NCBI GenBank assembly: GCA_021464525.1
Contig: JADRCO010000048.1
Span: 1-63,299, forward strand
Direction of reading: 5' to 3'
DNA: 63,299 nucleotides
Source: Rhizophagus sp. LPA8_4_AMF
Lineage: Eukaryota; Glomeromycota; Glomeromycetes; Glomerales; Glomeraceae
Below the pieces are notes generated by a model, which had not been told where the DNA came from, did no database searches, and saw only the letters and a list, made by a program, of their open reading frames with translations. Shown piece by piece: positions 36,660 through 49,260 of the stretch. A program made the position numbers and the translations under genes. Position 1 is the stretch's first letter. Each line of letters opens with the position of its first letter.

Positions 36660-36840
36660 TTATTGTGCTGTTGTCATGGTTACCACTGTTATTTCACCGT
36701 TACCACTATTAGTCTATTACCGCCACTACTGCTACCATCACTATTATCACCAACTATCATCACTCGCTACCACCAGCCTCCACTGCCACTCGCATCATCA
36801 CCACCCGCTGCCACTACTACTTCCACTCATTCCTTTCTAA
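36660..36840. repeat. CAC/ACT/CAT triplet-rich low-complexity tract
   Basis: About 180 bases dominated by ACC, ACT, CAT and CCA triplets, far less A/T-rich than neighbours. Open frames here (36628-36845) are products of the triplet bias, not genes. Confidence 0.7.
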
Positions 36841-37384
36841 TTTAAAAATTTCCAATATTTCATGATGCAAAATATCTAATTTTGATGTTTGATTATAATT
36901 TCTACCGATAAATTCTATAGTAAAACATTTATCTAATAAAATTTTTTTATTATTAATAATTTTCAATAATCCTTTATAAAAAACCTCCTATAATTTTAAA
37001 TTTTTTCTATCTAATTTAAATAATATTAAAATATTATTTTAAAATTTTCTAATTTAATCAATTCATTTAATGACCCCTTTTTTTGTCAATTTTAAAATCT
37101 TTTATATTATTATTATTATGATTTCGTTCTTGTAATTCCTCATTTTAAATATTATTTTTTATACTTCATATTCTGATATCATTAATCCATTAGAATTAAT
37201 TAAAGATTGTTTCTTCAAGTAAAAAAATGTACATCATTCATATTAAATTAATAATTTTAGATTAATATAATAAATACTTTGCAATCTTATTCTTCAATTT
37301 TTTAAAATGTTGTGAAGATGATATATAATAAAATAAATTTTTTTTTTTTTTATCAAATTTCCAAAAATTACAAAGAATCTATTG

Positions 37385-37640
37385 TTGAATATGATTAATA
37401 ATTTCTAAAAGATCCATTTCATCAGCTGCTATCATTAAATCTATTAATTTTTATTAATTCAATATCTTCATCATCTTCAATAATAATAATAGATATAACG
37501 AAGGATAACTTCAAAAATTAATGGTGATGCTTTTGGTTTATTAAAATAAATTATGTTGTCTTTGATCGTAGCTCAATTATTTTGATAATGCACTTTTGAA
37601 ATAATTTGATCTCGCTCGAAGAATTGATGAATGATCTTTG
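37385..37640 (-). pseudogene. BTB/POZ-domain gene remnant
   Basis: Reading the minus strand from 37640: RARSNYFKSALSK, then IIYFNKPKASPLIFEVILRY with IYYYY, then LMIAADEMDLLEIINHIQQ near 37440-37390. These are consecutive parts of a BTB domain (substrate-adaptor dimer fold for cullin-3 ligases). They are broken by in-frame stops after YIYYYY and frame changes between blocks. Downstream DNA to about 36850 is too degraded to read a BACK or TLD region. BTB-TLD proteins are numerous in Rhizophagus, and this is a dead copy. Confidence 0.65.
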
Positions 37641-38002
37641 AAAGATTTTATATCATTAAAATCTTTTCCAACTTCAATAAATTACGTTATAATCCTCTCC
37701 TGTCTCATATAATTGCTTTAATGAGTCTGAAGCAAATCGTTCGTGACGGTGTGCATGATGTACAGTATGTTATGGTTAAAGTTTTGGAAAAAGAAGAACT
37801 ATTTCTATTTAAGCGTATTAATACGCGACAATAAAAACCACGTTTTAATTATCTATATATGGGATAATTAAAATTGCGATTTCTTAACATATCTAGTATA
37901 TATGCGTTTATATCTACGATCTACGATCTGAGGTGATCCGGTGATCTGATAGAAAGCGATAATTCAATAAATCAAATGACGAATGACCAATAATTAGGCG
38001 CA

Positions 38003-38206
38003 CGATTCATAAATACTTCATAATAAACAAGTGGAGTCTACGTTTAAACTTAATTAATTAATTCAAATGTCATTGTTAGTATGTTAATAAGCACTCATCA
38101 AAATTTTAATGACTAATGACAAATATTATATGTCCCATTACAGTGACGATTCATAATACTTCATAATAAACAAGTTGAGTCTACATTTTAATTTAATTAA
38201 TTAATT
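38003..38206. repeat. Direct repeat of about 65 bases
   Basis: CGATTCATAAATACTTCATA (from 38003) recurs as CGATTCATAATACTTCATAA (from 38147), each followed by ACAAGTKGAGTCTAC and TTAATTAATTAATT. Copies start 144 bases apart. Confidence 0.8.
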
Positions 38207-38319
38207 ATTTTATTTATTTTTTTTTTTAATGTTTCTCTATTTCAAATTTTATAAGATTTTTATTCATATAGTACAGTAACATTCACCATTCCCATTTTCA
38301 ACTCTATATAAAAGTCCTT

Positions 38320-41300
38320 TTAAACAGTATGATTTTTGTCTAAATATTTCTTGTATCTTTCACACTCAATCTTTACTGGATTCAGATCTTCCGAGATGTC
38401 AAAATAACCAGTCTCCTTATAGTGCCATCTTTTCATCCTTTGTGCTAATTTTAACCATGAATCCTCTATTCTTTTATCAAGTACTTGAGAACAATAATAT
38501 ATAAATTCATCAATATGTATCTTCTCAAATAATTTTATCCCTTTTCTTCGGCCTAATTAAAAAAGTAGTTCAAATATTATTTATCAATATTTATTCAATA
38601 ATATAAAGATTAAAATGAATGTATTTGTTACCTAATTTCATTAATGGTACTGTATGAAACAATAATACGCCCCAAAATTCTTTTGGTGATATTTCAGAGC
38701 GTAAACATTCAACTAGTACTTGTGCTGCTTGGGTATAGAATTCATCCTGGTATTTTTTTAAAAATAAAATAGTTAGCATATCTTATTTTGTTACATGGTA
38801 GATTAAAAAAAAATGAAAAGGTTACCTGGATTAAAGAATGAAACAATCTATATCTTGACAGAAAGTTAACCGATTCATTGGAATTTTTATCAACAGGAAT
38901 ACTATCAAGTACTTCACTAAACGTAATTTTACCTATTAATTAAATAATAAATTATTTAAATTTTTTCGAAAAATATATGCATATATATAAAGTTCTAATT
39001 ACCAGATTCAACATATTGTGTTAGAAACATATTACAAATTGCTTTAAGACTTTCGTCTTTTCCTGCTCGCATATAATAAATAATAGTTGAAGCATATCTC
39101 TTTATCTGCATGTATTTGGTGCCCATAGTCTAATAACTTAAAATCAATTTAGAATTGTATAATATTAAAAAAGGACAAAAAGGAAAAAAAAAGAAAAAAA
39201 AAAGGAAAAAGGAAAAATCAAATGTATATGATAATTTACCGTAATGATACACTTCTCATCGAATTTTAATCCATTATCTTCACAAATCTTTAATATTTTT
39301 TCGAATTTTCTCTCGTTATCAAAGGGAATCTTTCCAATAAACTATAGTGATAAATAAGGTTTATTATCAATTTAGAATTCTATTCAGAAATTAATTATTT
39401 AAAATAATCTTATTTACTTACTTCTTCCATAAATACTTTTCCAAGTTTCTCGCAACGTTCCAAATATTTAAACCCAACCTGCCATAATGTAGGATGCGTT
39501 AATAATGGTTCTGCAAATTTAATTAAATAACCTTCACGATGCTGATGCAACAATCTAACAAAATTAAATTTTTATTAAGGAAACAATAAAACTAGATATA
39601 TAGTCAGTTATTAATATGAAGAAAAGGATACAAGCTCTTTCCGCCTATTGTTTCATCCAGGTCGGTTTTGCAAAGCAAGTCTGTTAAATGTGATAACAGC
39701 CACGGATCGATATGTTTACAGTAACCTAACGCCTAAAGAAAAAAATCGAGTTTTTTTTTAATTCTAACAATTAGATAACCTAATTCAAAAAAGGATTGTT
39801 ATTTCAAAAACTAATTACTTCATCAATACGTTGATAAAAAATTCGTTTCAGTGCCTGGCTAGTGGGATCAGGGTGTACAGAGAATCTAATAAAAACCGGC
39901 CCTAGCGTAGATCTGTGTACAATTAAAAGTGCGTGAGAAGAAATTTGACAACAGTATATGATGAAAAGAGGTTGATCACGTAATTTACCTTACGTCTGAC
40001 GTTTCACATTTAGGATATTTATGATAAACTAGGGCGACTAACCCTTCCAACCATGAAGAACTTTTAGCTAGAATGGCATCAGGATCACCGGATAATATTT
40101 TCAGAATCATAATAAAATTCTCCTCTAAAAATTTATTCTCCAGAATTATAGATTTTTGCAATTGTCTAAATAAAAGAAATAAATTCTTTAATAAAGATAA
40201 AAGGATATAAAAAGTGTTAACATTATACGCACGAGCACTGCGAAAGCCAATTCCTCCAAGCTAAACCTGTATCATATGAAGACATTTTTGGTCTAGATTT
40301 TATGCACTTTATAACTGATTGTATAATATCATTTATTATACTTTCTCTATTAATAATTTTATCACTTGTAATTTCCATTGGCATAATTATACTTCTTAAA
40401 AAATTTATCGCTTGTGGAAACAAACCGCGAAGAACTAATCTAGATATATTTTACAATATTAGTTAAGATTAAATATTAGGAATATAAACTAACATGTAAG
40501 ACTAAAATAATATGTACTTATATAATCTTGACCAGAAAGCCACGGTGTTACGAAGATTAGGGCTATCTCTTAACTCATTCAATTCTTCTTCTGTTAAAGC
40601 TAGAGGAAATTAAAAATATCTGATATCACATATCACTTGAGATGTAAAAGTTATTTACGTGGACTTGACTATTTATTTTATAACTTACCTCCCAAGGGGT
40701 AGCATTCATTTAGCCAAGTCAATAAATCTGTTGATAATCTTTGATATCTTTCAGATTTGATGAAATACATAATTCGACATAACTCCCAAATGCCCATCAT
40801 ATCTCTAAATGTACTGAGTTCATTCTGGATTTGTTTATCTTTAATTGGGATCTATATATATAAATACATACAAATAAAGTTAATTAAGCTAGGAATTATA
40901 AGTAAATATTAAAAAAAAAACGCGCGAACCTCTTGAAGACTCTTAATATGATTCACGATGGCGTTTACATAATTCCATGAAATATCACATAGTAATTTTT
41001 CTCGCATCCTAGTAATTTATAATATCGATTACAAATCTGCCTTCAAAAAAATGTATATATAAGTATATGTTTGGAAGTTTTATATAATTTAACTCACGAC
41101 TTTTCGCGCCATTCTTTGCTAAAGGGTGCTCTGGCTGCTTCCCGGAAAACAGAAAAAGCTTCATTGTAAAACTAAGGAAGGAAACAATTGTACGTTAACA
41201 TCCAATTAAAACAAAAAATTTCCGACTATCACATACATATATTACTCACTACTCTTCGAGAGTCTATATCATGTACTAAGGAACATTTATAAATTTGAGT

Positions 41301-41767
41301 ATCCAAAGTGAAACTCTCTTTTTTGACCTTGAAATTTTAACTAATTGTTAAACTCACTTTTTAGCTTACGCGTTTTAAAATAAAGAATAAATTACCTTCT
41401 CTTTCGGCTCCTTTCCAAAAACATAACACGCAAAATCTTTTGAACGAGTAGGATGAAATTTAACTCCAGTACTTTGATTTGAGGTAGACCAAAAATTTGA
41501 ATCATACTCAAAACGTGGGTTAAGAAATATAGTTTGTTTCCGAGTTTCTGGTTTAAGCTCATTTTCTTCAACTTGTTTTCCTTTTCCCTTGCCAAGATAC
41601 GCGTCTTCCTTTAAGAAAGCTTCAGTAATAACAGAAGCCTCGTAGAATTGCGTTGAAGAAGGAAATGAGCTTATACCCTCGAATTGCGAATAGTCTACTG
41701 GTGGAGGTTCAAAGGTAAAAGGTGTAAACTGTAAAACATTTGAATTATGTTCTGGAAATAATGACAT
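38320..41767 (-). CDS. NUP85: Nucleoporin Nup85 (15 exons, about 721 aa)
   Basis: Exons: 41767-41396, 41171-41098, 41008-40930, 40851-40689, 40599-40518, 40439-40233, 40165-39989, 39912-39819, 39732-39632, 39554-39422, 39341-39240, 39129-39003, 38932-38826, 38746-38632 and 38552-38320. Every junction is GT..AG and the frame is open throughout. The N-terminal 120 residues are low-complexity. The rest is an all-helical ACE1-type solenoid with Nup85-like blocks: WELCRIMYFIKSERYQRLST, FWSRLYKLVLRGLFPQAINF, LAWRNWLSQC, YCKHIDPWLLSHLTDLL and HQHREGYLIKFAEPLL with LWQVGFKYLERC. Nup85 is a stable member of the Y-complex scaffold of the nuclear pore, binding Seh1. Assignment rests on these blocks and the overall length, typical of fungal Nup85. 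A TCACGTGA octamer lies 114 bases upstream of the start, the best-placed promoter element in the window. Confidence 0.8.
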
Positions 41768-41880
41768 TGTAATAAAACTTATAAGGCAGATGAAGTGTGA
41801 TAAAAATTCCTCTCTTAATTTTTTATAAAAAAAAAAAAGGAAAAACATTATCGATCAACACAAAGAACAAACTACGCCTA

Positions 41881-41888
41881 TCACGTGA
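41881..41888. promoter_or_regulatory. TCACGTGA octamer upstream of NUP85
   Basis: Perfect palindromic E-box octamer, 114 bases before the NUP85 start codon. TCACGTGA is the classic target of Cbf1/USF-type bHLH factors. Binding here is inference. Confidence 0.45.
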
Positions 41889-42100
41889 TAAATGATTGTG
41901 AATAATGAAGTCAGTAATGATAAATATGATAAATATGGAATAAAGCATAAAAAAAAATTTTGTAACTCACTGTCGATGTACCTCAAAAGACAACAGTGAC
42001 ATGAAGTTTATTTATTTTTTATTTGTTGTGTAAATTCTTTATTTATTCTTTATAACCTGTGAAATCCAGTAAATTATATTGATCTGAACTAAATAAAAAC

Positions 42101-42965
42101 TTAATAACCCAAAAGAGATAAGATAAAAGCCACTCCGATTGGAACTGTTAAATTATCGCATCCCATTGGACTGATAGCTTCGAAAAAAGTGCTAACGCTT
42201 GCAGAAATCAAAGCTCCGGTAAAATAATTACTAGTTGTTAAAGTAGGGGGAGACATAATATACCAAAAGAAAAGAACAGAAATGATAGTAGCAACGAAAT
42301 TTGCTAGTGAACCCTCAATAGTTTTTTGACTCGCATCTCCAATAACTTGATATCGAAGTACTCCATATCTTCTGCCGATGATACTGGCAAATGCGTCACC
42401 AAATGTCATCGCCATTATTCCAGCTATAAGAAAATGTTATTGATAAGAAGAAAAAGTAAAGCAACAGGTTCATGCAAATGATAAACATAAATTTACCGAT
42501 CGCAAGATATTCGCGTCCACGAGGAAATCCGCGTTCCCAATCTTCATTAAAGCATCCAAACAAGAAAGCACATGAAAATGGAAAATATACAGTACCTAGG
42601 GTAGCACCTTCCATCGGATCTATAAAAAAAAATCATTAGTTTGATGCAATTTCACTTATTTTCATATTGATGATTGCAATTTTAAATTTACCCATTGACT
42701 TAATCATTCTTATCCTAAGGAAAATATAATTGATGACTACAAAAGAACCAGCTAAGAATACCACATATTCCCATTGTTCAAATAAATATAAAAGTAAAAA
42801 CATAAAGGTTCCGCAAAACACGTGAATAATTTTTCGGGAAATATGAATAGGTATGTTAAAAGTTCTTTGTGTTATTTCAACAGTTAAAAGAAGAAATGAT
42901 GCATATCCATAGGATATTGCGAGAGCTCTTAGAGTTTCGAACGTTGGCGAAGGAAGAAGAGTCAT
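42101..42965 (-). CDS. Polyprenol/phytol-kinase-like integral membrane protein (3 exons, about 239 aa)
   Basis: Exons 42965-42692, 42619-42497 and 42423-42101 (TAA). The protein is almost entirely hydrophobic helices. Diagnostic blocks of the CTP-dependent lipid kinase family (Sec59/DGK1/VTE5) are present: RKIIHVFCGTFMF near the start, DPMEGATLGTVYFPFSCAFL in the middle, and IMAMTFGDAFASIIGRRYG followed by KTIEGSLANF. These blocks form the nucleotide-binding part in the family. The enzyme would phosphorylate a lipid alcohol (dolichol, phytol/farnesol or diacylglycerol) in the endoplasmic reticulum. The size is closest to VTE5/FOLK-like kinases rather than the much longer dolichol kinase; the precise lipid is unknown. 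It ends 334 bases upstream of NUP85 in the same orientation and appears intact. Confidence 0.82.
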
Positions 42966-43882
42966 GATAATTTAAAAATCGATACCTCCGAAAATGGAAA
43001 ACTTGTATTTATAAATAAAAATGAATAATTGGACAGTGATCTACAATCTACATTTTTAGATATAAATCAGATATAAATCGCTAAGAAACTGTGAAAAAAA
43101 AAAACGGTTTTCAGCATAAATTGATAAATATATACCACAATATAATTGTTATTTAAAATGAATAATAAAATAATAATAAATGAAATAAAAGGTGTTCGAA
43201 ATTATTAAAATATGTTCGGATAATGTCCGGAAAAATGAAACTCGCTTTTTATGTGTTGCAATAATAATTTCCGAATTTTTTTGACGACTAAACTTTGAAA
43301 CAAAAATGTAAATAAAGATTTTGTTGATAATGTTATATAGAAAAGAAAATCGAATTTAAGAAAAAAATATTTATTCTATTTATATTCATTCAAAAAATCC
43401 TTATTAGAAGGTTTATCATTTCGCTTTGTTTTCGTACCCTTATTTGGCATAATTTGACGAATTTTACATTAACTATTTATTGATATGTTTGAAAGCTTGA
43501 TAAACCTTAATTTTTAATTTATATTTTTAATTTCTATTTTCATACAACAAAAAAGACGGAACATCCATTTCGTAGCGAGAAAACCGTAATTTGCATTGTT
43601 TATGATAATTTATTTATATTAGACGTTCTAGAAAGTTTCTCATTAAACATTTCAATTCTTTTTTCTCCTTAAAAATTTATAGGCGAAAAAAACGTTTATA
43701 TTATTATATTACGAAGTACAAAGGATAAAATTAAATTAATTAAATCTAAATTGAATAACGAGAAGATTGGGGTATAGTTATTTTGTTATTATATTAAATA
43801 ATGAGAATATGCATGAGATAATGAAAATAATAATAATAATGGGTGGATATATTATAACTTTCCGGGAATGAAAACAGATAAA
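42966..43882. other. Intergenic DNA, no gene seen
   Basis: Upstream interval of the lipid-kinase gene, A/T-rich, no protein-like frame. Confidence 0.5.
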
Positions 43883-44401
43883 TCACTGGGCTTGGGAATC
43901 AGGATTGGTCGTAATTTGAGTATTGGTCACGTTGACATTGTTGACATTACCCAAGGGACGGGAGATTGGACCGATAGGATTTCTTTCTTCTTCATATCAT
44001 CATCATAAATAATTATTTATTAATAAAAAGAAAAAAATAGATTATTATGGATATTTAAATAAAAGAAAAAAGGTAAGTTTAAAAAGTAAAATTTGCTTAC
44101 GAAGACTAAGCATTCTTTTATTTCTAAAATATATAAAGGATGTCAACAAAATGTTTCCTTAATAATTAATAAAATAATATTTATTTACCGATTATAAACA
44201 TATTTTGCTGAATGACGATGAGAAATTGACCGACTTATCATCACATAGGGATTTTTATGATGTCTGTACTTATTCATACCTTCTTTAATAACATCATCAT
44301 CAACCTAAAAAAAAAGGAAGTAAAATAAATAAAAATAAACCAAAATATTAGTAAATTATTAATCAACATACATGTGTGGGTTGTTTTGGATATTTTGCCA
44401 T
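43883..44401 (-). CDS. Small protein of unknown function (4 exons, about 91 aa)
   Basis: Exons 44401-44372, 44304-44189, 44123-44101 and 43989-43883, ending TGA. All junctions are GT..AG (donors GTATGT, GTAAAT, GTAAGC) and phases agree. The protein starts MAKYPKQPTH, continues VDDDVIKEGMNKYRHHKNPY and VMISRSISHRHSAKYVYNR, and ends with a polar tail (SRPLGNVNNVNVTNTQIT). It is basic with no signal peptide or membrane helix. Two tiny exons in so short a gene, with good consensus at each border, make chance unlikely. The last acceptor is GAAGAAG, so exon 4 may start at 43989 or 43986. I do not recognise a family; a ribosome- or nucleic-acid-associated role is possible from the basic His/Arg-rich middle but is speculation. 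Confidence 0.6.
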
Positions 44402-47400
44402 TTTACAATTATTTAGAAAAAAGTTTATTTCTGAGGAGCAAACAAGAGAGAAAAGTATAATGAAATAAAGGAATAAAAAAAAAGGAGAATGCATTCTATT
44501 TATTATTAAATCTTTGAAAGTTGAATTCTTGTTTCACACATATACTGTATATACATATTCAAAGCTTTGATTTATATACTATTAATATAGTATACATGCT
44601 TGAAAGGAAGTACCTGATCGAGCATCACTTTCAATCATTCCCATTTTGCAATTATACTAGTAAAAAACAGTAAAACAAAGTATTTGTTCTTACTAATGAA
44701 GATTTCATATTACGTACGCGGCAATGTATTTACAATATTAATAACCAATCATCTTAAAACAAATTTGCTCTCTGAGCAAATAAAGATTAGGAAGATAACA
44801 TTAAATATTTTGAAAGAATTCTTCCCCCTCTTTTTCCCAAGTCGTTGTTTTCAACAAGATGGAATTTATATATTTTGATTGCTACAAAAATCATCTAAAG
44901 ACTTTGGTCTATATTCTATCCTATGTTTGTATTGGTACAGTTGATATTATTCAAATATTCACCAACATATTTTCAACAATATTAGATCTATTTAAAAAAA
45001 TATACATCTTTTTAGTAGATGTATGTAATTAATACTTATTCGCCAATATATCATATCTAATATTATATTATATAATCACTATCGATAATATCGATAATCA
45101 ATCATTATTATCCAATCAATTTCAAGATTCAAATTTCGATTTTGAATAAATGAATTGATTGTGATTTAATAGAATTAATATGGATTATGATCCTAATTGA
45201 TGTTTGAATATGTAAATATATTCGAATATTAATAAAAATAATTAAATATTCTTCAATTTAATCTATGAAAATTGATTTTCCTTGTAAAATATTACTATTT
45301 AATAAATTGTTAATCTTATTGTATACTCCGGGTTAAGGATTCCTGAGCATCCTTAACCTAAAGTGGAAATATAAGTCAGATCCTTAATATAATTCTTTCC
45401 ACGCGTACATTATTTAGTTGCTCTATTTATTAGCATAATTGAGCACGTATATATTAAATTGTTTCCTCCCCTTCTTCTTTACTATCTTTAACTTCATCTT
45501 TTCCTTAATATTCATCCACTCCATCCACTGCCTTCTTCACTATTCTTTTTCTAACAAATTTATTGTCATCATTCTCTAAAATTATCTCGTCCAAATATTC
45601 TATAAATATTTTGGATTGAATAAAGAATATCTGTTCATATATAAATAATTCTTTTTAAATTTTCTTCGTTTTTTTTTAAAGACTAAAAAAATTCTCTTTT
45701 TAAAATAAAATAATGTTTATACATATCTTTAAATTTGCTAGCCAAAAGATTATAATTATTTATAGCCAACTTTATTTTGCTGGTATAAAGTGTTAAATTA
45801 TCAAATGATGTTTATAAATAAATAGATTGATTTCGTGCTCATATTAAAAAAGGGTTTAATTAACTTACTAGAACTTTATATTGTTAAACTATCTAGTATT
45901 ATTTAAAATTATCTCGTTTCAACGTCCCAAAATTTTGAAGAAGAGTATGAAAAAAAAATTTTCAAATTTTTTTTTCAAATTTGTGTAGCATTTAAACATT
46001 AATATTTATCTTGTGAAACATAAAAATTTCGAAGCGACAGAACGTTAATCATTTCAAGGATTTTTTTTTAAAAAAAAAAGTGGAAATTTTACCAGGAGAT
46101 TTTATTTAACAGTTAAGGATTCTTGAGACATAATGTGAGAGTCCTTATATCATCTGGTTCAAACATTAGTCCTTTTCAATTCCGGTCGGTTGTATTTTTC
46201 GGTTGGTTGAGGTTTAATTTGATTGGCCTTTAGACCAATATTTTTTGAGGGTTTTTAGGGCGACCGCAAATAAACAATCCTATTGGTACAATACAAACCA
46301 ACCGAAAAAATCCGGCTATTGTCTCTTATTATCTGAATTATTTTCTGTCGCTATTGCAAATATTAAATACATAATTATGTAAACAATATCATCAAATATT
46401 CGAACAAAGAAAGACTTCGACAAAATTTCAATTGGTCATTTTACTTATTTTTCGCTTAAACAGTAATATGCTGAATAAGAGAATGTTTTAGAGACAACAT
46501 GGATAAAATTTTTTTAATAGAAAAGAAAAGATATTTATTCAGTTTGCATATCATAATACTGTATGCGGCTTATTTATTGGCAGAAATTTAAATGACTGGT
46601 AGATGAATAAATCAATAACTACTTTTATAATTTTTTCTTTTTCACCGGAGAACTCCTTCATATCTAAAGTCGCTGAAGAAACTAGGGGGTCTTGGCAAGT
46701 TGGCATAATGCTGAAAAGGTGAAACTTGGTGAAACTATAATAAACTCTTCTTAAAAAGTCAACTGCCAAAACTATATTAGTAATGCCAAAACTGGAAAAA
46801 CTCTGCTGAAACTATATGTAGAATTTTGAAGGGGTTTTAAACAAGCAAACTTACTTATTTGTATATAGTTTAAGATCATGGTTGAAAAAATCTTGGATTA
46901 TGAATTAGATTGCAATATTTTGGCTAGTAGAAATTATAGGATAATAAAAATTACATAAATGTATTCACTGAGTTATTTAAGTCTATTTTTTGGATAATAA
47001 TTATGTAAGCAACCGTTAATATTTAAGTTTTTTATATAAAAAATATTTTAAATCTGAAATTCTTGCTAAAATTACATTTTTTTCAAAATCAATTTAAAGG
47101 TTATTTATAAGGAAATTAGTATTCACAAATCTGAAAACTCCAGAATTGTAGTTTTTTTTGAAAATTATAGTAGTATTATATAAAGTCTTAAATTTGCTTA
47201 TAAAAAAACTACTTAAATAATTGAGATTTCTGCATATATTTCTTAAAAATTATTAATAATTGACTTTTTTTTATATAATTATTCAGAAAAATTCTAAAGA
47301 AACTCTGGAGAAAAGTCAAACTTGACAACCCTATTATAAATGTTGAAACTGACTGATAAAATTTTAATGAAATTATAATAAATCTATAGTAAAATCTTGG

Positions 47401-47770
47401 TGAAATTAATCATAAGGTTTTTGAAAAGTTTAGACAAGCAACCTTAGTTTACTCTCATTAGGATCAGTGTATTTATTATAAATTAGTTTATATATTATAA
47501 GTTATAACATGTAAAATACTTCACTACATCCTACAAATATTTTCCATGAGTTTAACTATTAAATAAGATTTTAACAATTAATAATTATTATATGAATAAA
47601 TATAAAATATAATTATATTTTATTTAATTTTTATCAGATACACTCTACTTGTGAAATGGAATACTTTATAATAAAATGCCAATCCAGCTTATATTTAAAT
47701 AAATATATCATGTTTTATAAATATAATATAAAAAATATATATATATTTTTATTTAAATGTACTATACATG
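44402..47770. other. AT-rich interval with small palindromes and a decayed coding scrap
   Basis: No intact gene. A perfect hairpin GGTTAAGGAT ... ATCCTTAACC is at about 45333-45360. Bases about 46185-46320 form an imperfect inverted repeat around TTTTTCGGTTGGTT and its inverse. A separate coding scrap is listed at 45445-45625. Confidence 0.45.
45445..45625 (-). pseudogene. Decayed C-terminal exon of an unknown acidic protein
   Basis: After an acceptor-like TATTTATAG the minus strand reads EYLDEIILENDDNKFVRKRI then VKKAVDGVDEY, one in-frame TAA, and GKDEVKDSKEEGEETI with a terminal stop. Protein-like composition against A/T background suggests a former exon. Not recognised. Confidence 0.35.
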
Positions 47771-47779
47771 ATTTTCATA

Positions 47780-48235
47780 ATATAATTTTAGTAAGACTAC
47801 ATATTAAACATGATGAATCTCTTCCAGCAGCAATTCACATACCATCATATATATGAATGGATTTAGTTGCAATTTTGGCCAACAAACCCTATGATAATAA
47901 AAGTTATATAATATACAGAAAGATATCAAGTTAAAATTAAGGTACAAAGTAGTCTCCTTCATAATATAAAAAAGTGTAAATGCCTACTACTATGCAACAC
48001 TTTTTTGTTATTTATATGAATTTTTAATTTAATATTGACAATATATATGATTTATATCAGCTGATGATAAGTATAAGGTTGCTATTATTGAAGCTGTAAA
48101 GGTGTACCTGTTTTTACTAAAGTACATAATTATCAATCATTAATAGCACAAAATAATGCTTTAAGTGTAGCTGACCATAATTTTACAAAACTTTCTTTAA
48201 CATCTTCAGTTGTTTTCATCAGGAAATTTTTTAGG
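47780..48235 (+). mobile_element. Decayed protein fragment of a Rhizophagus-type DNA-transposon protein
   Basis: Coding-like blocks in order on the plus strand: PTNPYDNKSY, TERYQVKIKVQSSLLHNIKK, SADDKYKVAI and SLIAQNNALSVADHNFTKLS with LTSSVVF. They lie in different frames with stops. The arrangement (RYQVK, SADDK.KV.I.EAV, ADH.FTK.SLTPSV) is one I associate with multicopy transposon-derived proteins of Rhizophagus, from memory and with moderate confidence. No terminal repeats were located. Confidence 0.45.
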
Positions 48236-48239
48236 GTGC

Positions 48240-49260
48240 AGAATTGCAAAGATCTGCAAAATTAGCAAATCTCTGCTTTTTTTTACAATTTTTAGTAAAA
48301 ACCTATACAATACTGCAGATATAGGTTTTCATATTTTTTTAACAACTTTTAATATAAAAATCTGCAATAATTTCCAAAATTGTAGATTTTATAAAATATT
48401 TTGAATAAAAATCTTTGGAGATTTTCAAATTATTTTATTTTAATAAATTTCTAATATGATTTAAATTTAAACTTTTTTAAAGAAATAATTTTTTATACAG
48501 AGCTTTAAAGAAATAATTTGTAATACTTTTTATTAACAATTATTTCTATATAACCTTTTATCAAAAAAAATACCCAAAGATTACCAAAGAAAAAGAATTT
48601 TAATATTCTTTTCAAGCTTTGAAGTCTTGTAGACAAAATATTTAAATTCGTCAGACTTCAAAATAATCGCTTATGCCATTTAATGAAATGTTTATTAATA
48701 TTTCATTTATTCTTTTTAAGTTCCAAGGTTTTGAAGTAGAAAACAAATAAAATTAGTAAGTTTTCTTAACTTCAAAATTTTTTTGGTTTTTTTCAAATTT
48801 TAACGTCAGTATTATCTTTACATACCTTATCATTCCCACTAGTCACTTTACGGAAATTTCACGTAATATTGCAGAGAACAATTGCAATCTCCAATGAAGG
48901 ACCTGTTAAAAATCTTCACAGTCAGATTATAGCACTGTTACCGCACTGTTCAGTTTTTTCTTTGTGTTTTCATCTTGGGCCTGTAAAATATAGGGTTATA
49001 TGTCAAGGAATTCTGATTTCTCAATATTTCAGTAATAGTCCTAACCGCAGATGTTTGCCACATCCTTGTAGAGATCAATATTATACCTTATAATGTGACA
49101 TATTCGCATTTTTATGTACTGTAGGTCTGAATACACTGATAGAACTCTCATTTTATGAATTTGACATTTTGGTGTTAAAGTTCTGCAGTTCTTAGTATCG
49201 GATATGAAAAGTTGGCTAAAGTTTGAAGTACGAATTTTAAATAACGATTATTTATCTTGT
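48240..49260. other. AT-rich interval, no gene seen
   Basis: No supportable gene. The frame at 48869-49093 has no recognisable features. Sequence leads directly into the 604-base tandem duplication. Confidence 0.45.

Noticed and set aside
36628-36845. Two overlapping frames rich in Thr, His, Leu and Pro
   Set aside because: They are by-products of the CAC/ACT triplet tract.
46185-46320. Possible tRNA or structured RNA in a GC-richer patch
   Set aside because: No cloverleaf or A/B boxes could be placed; the pattern is an imperfect inverted repeat.
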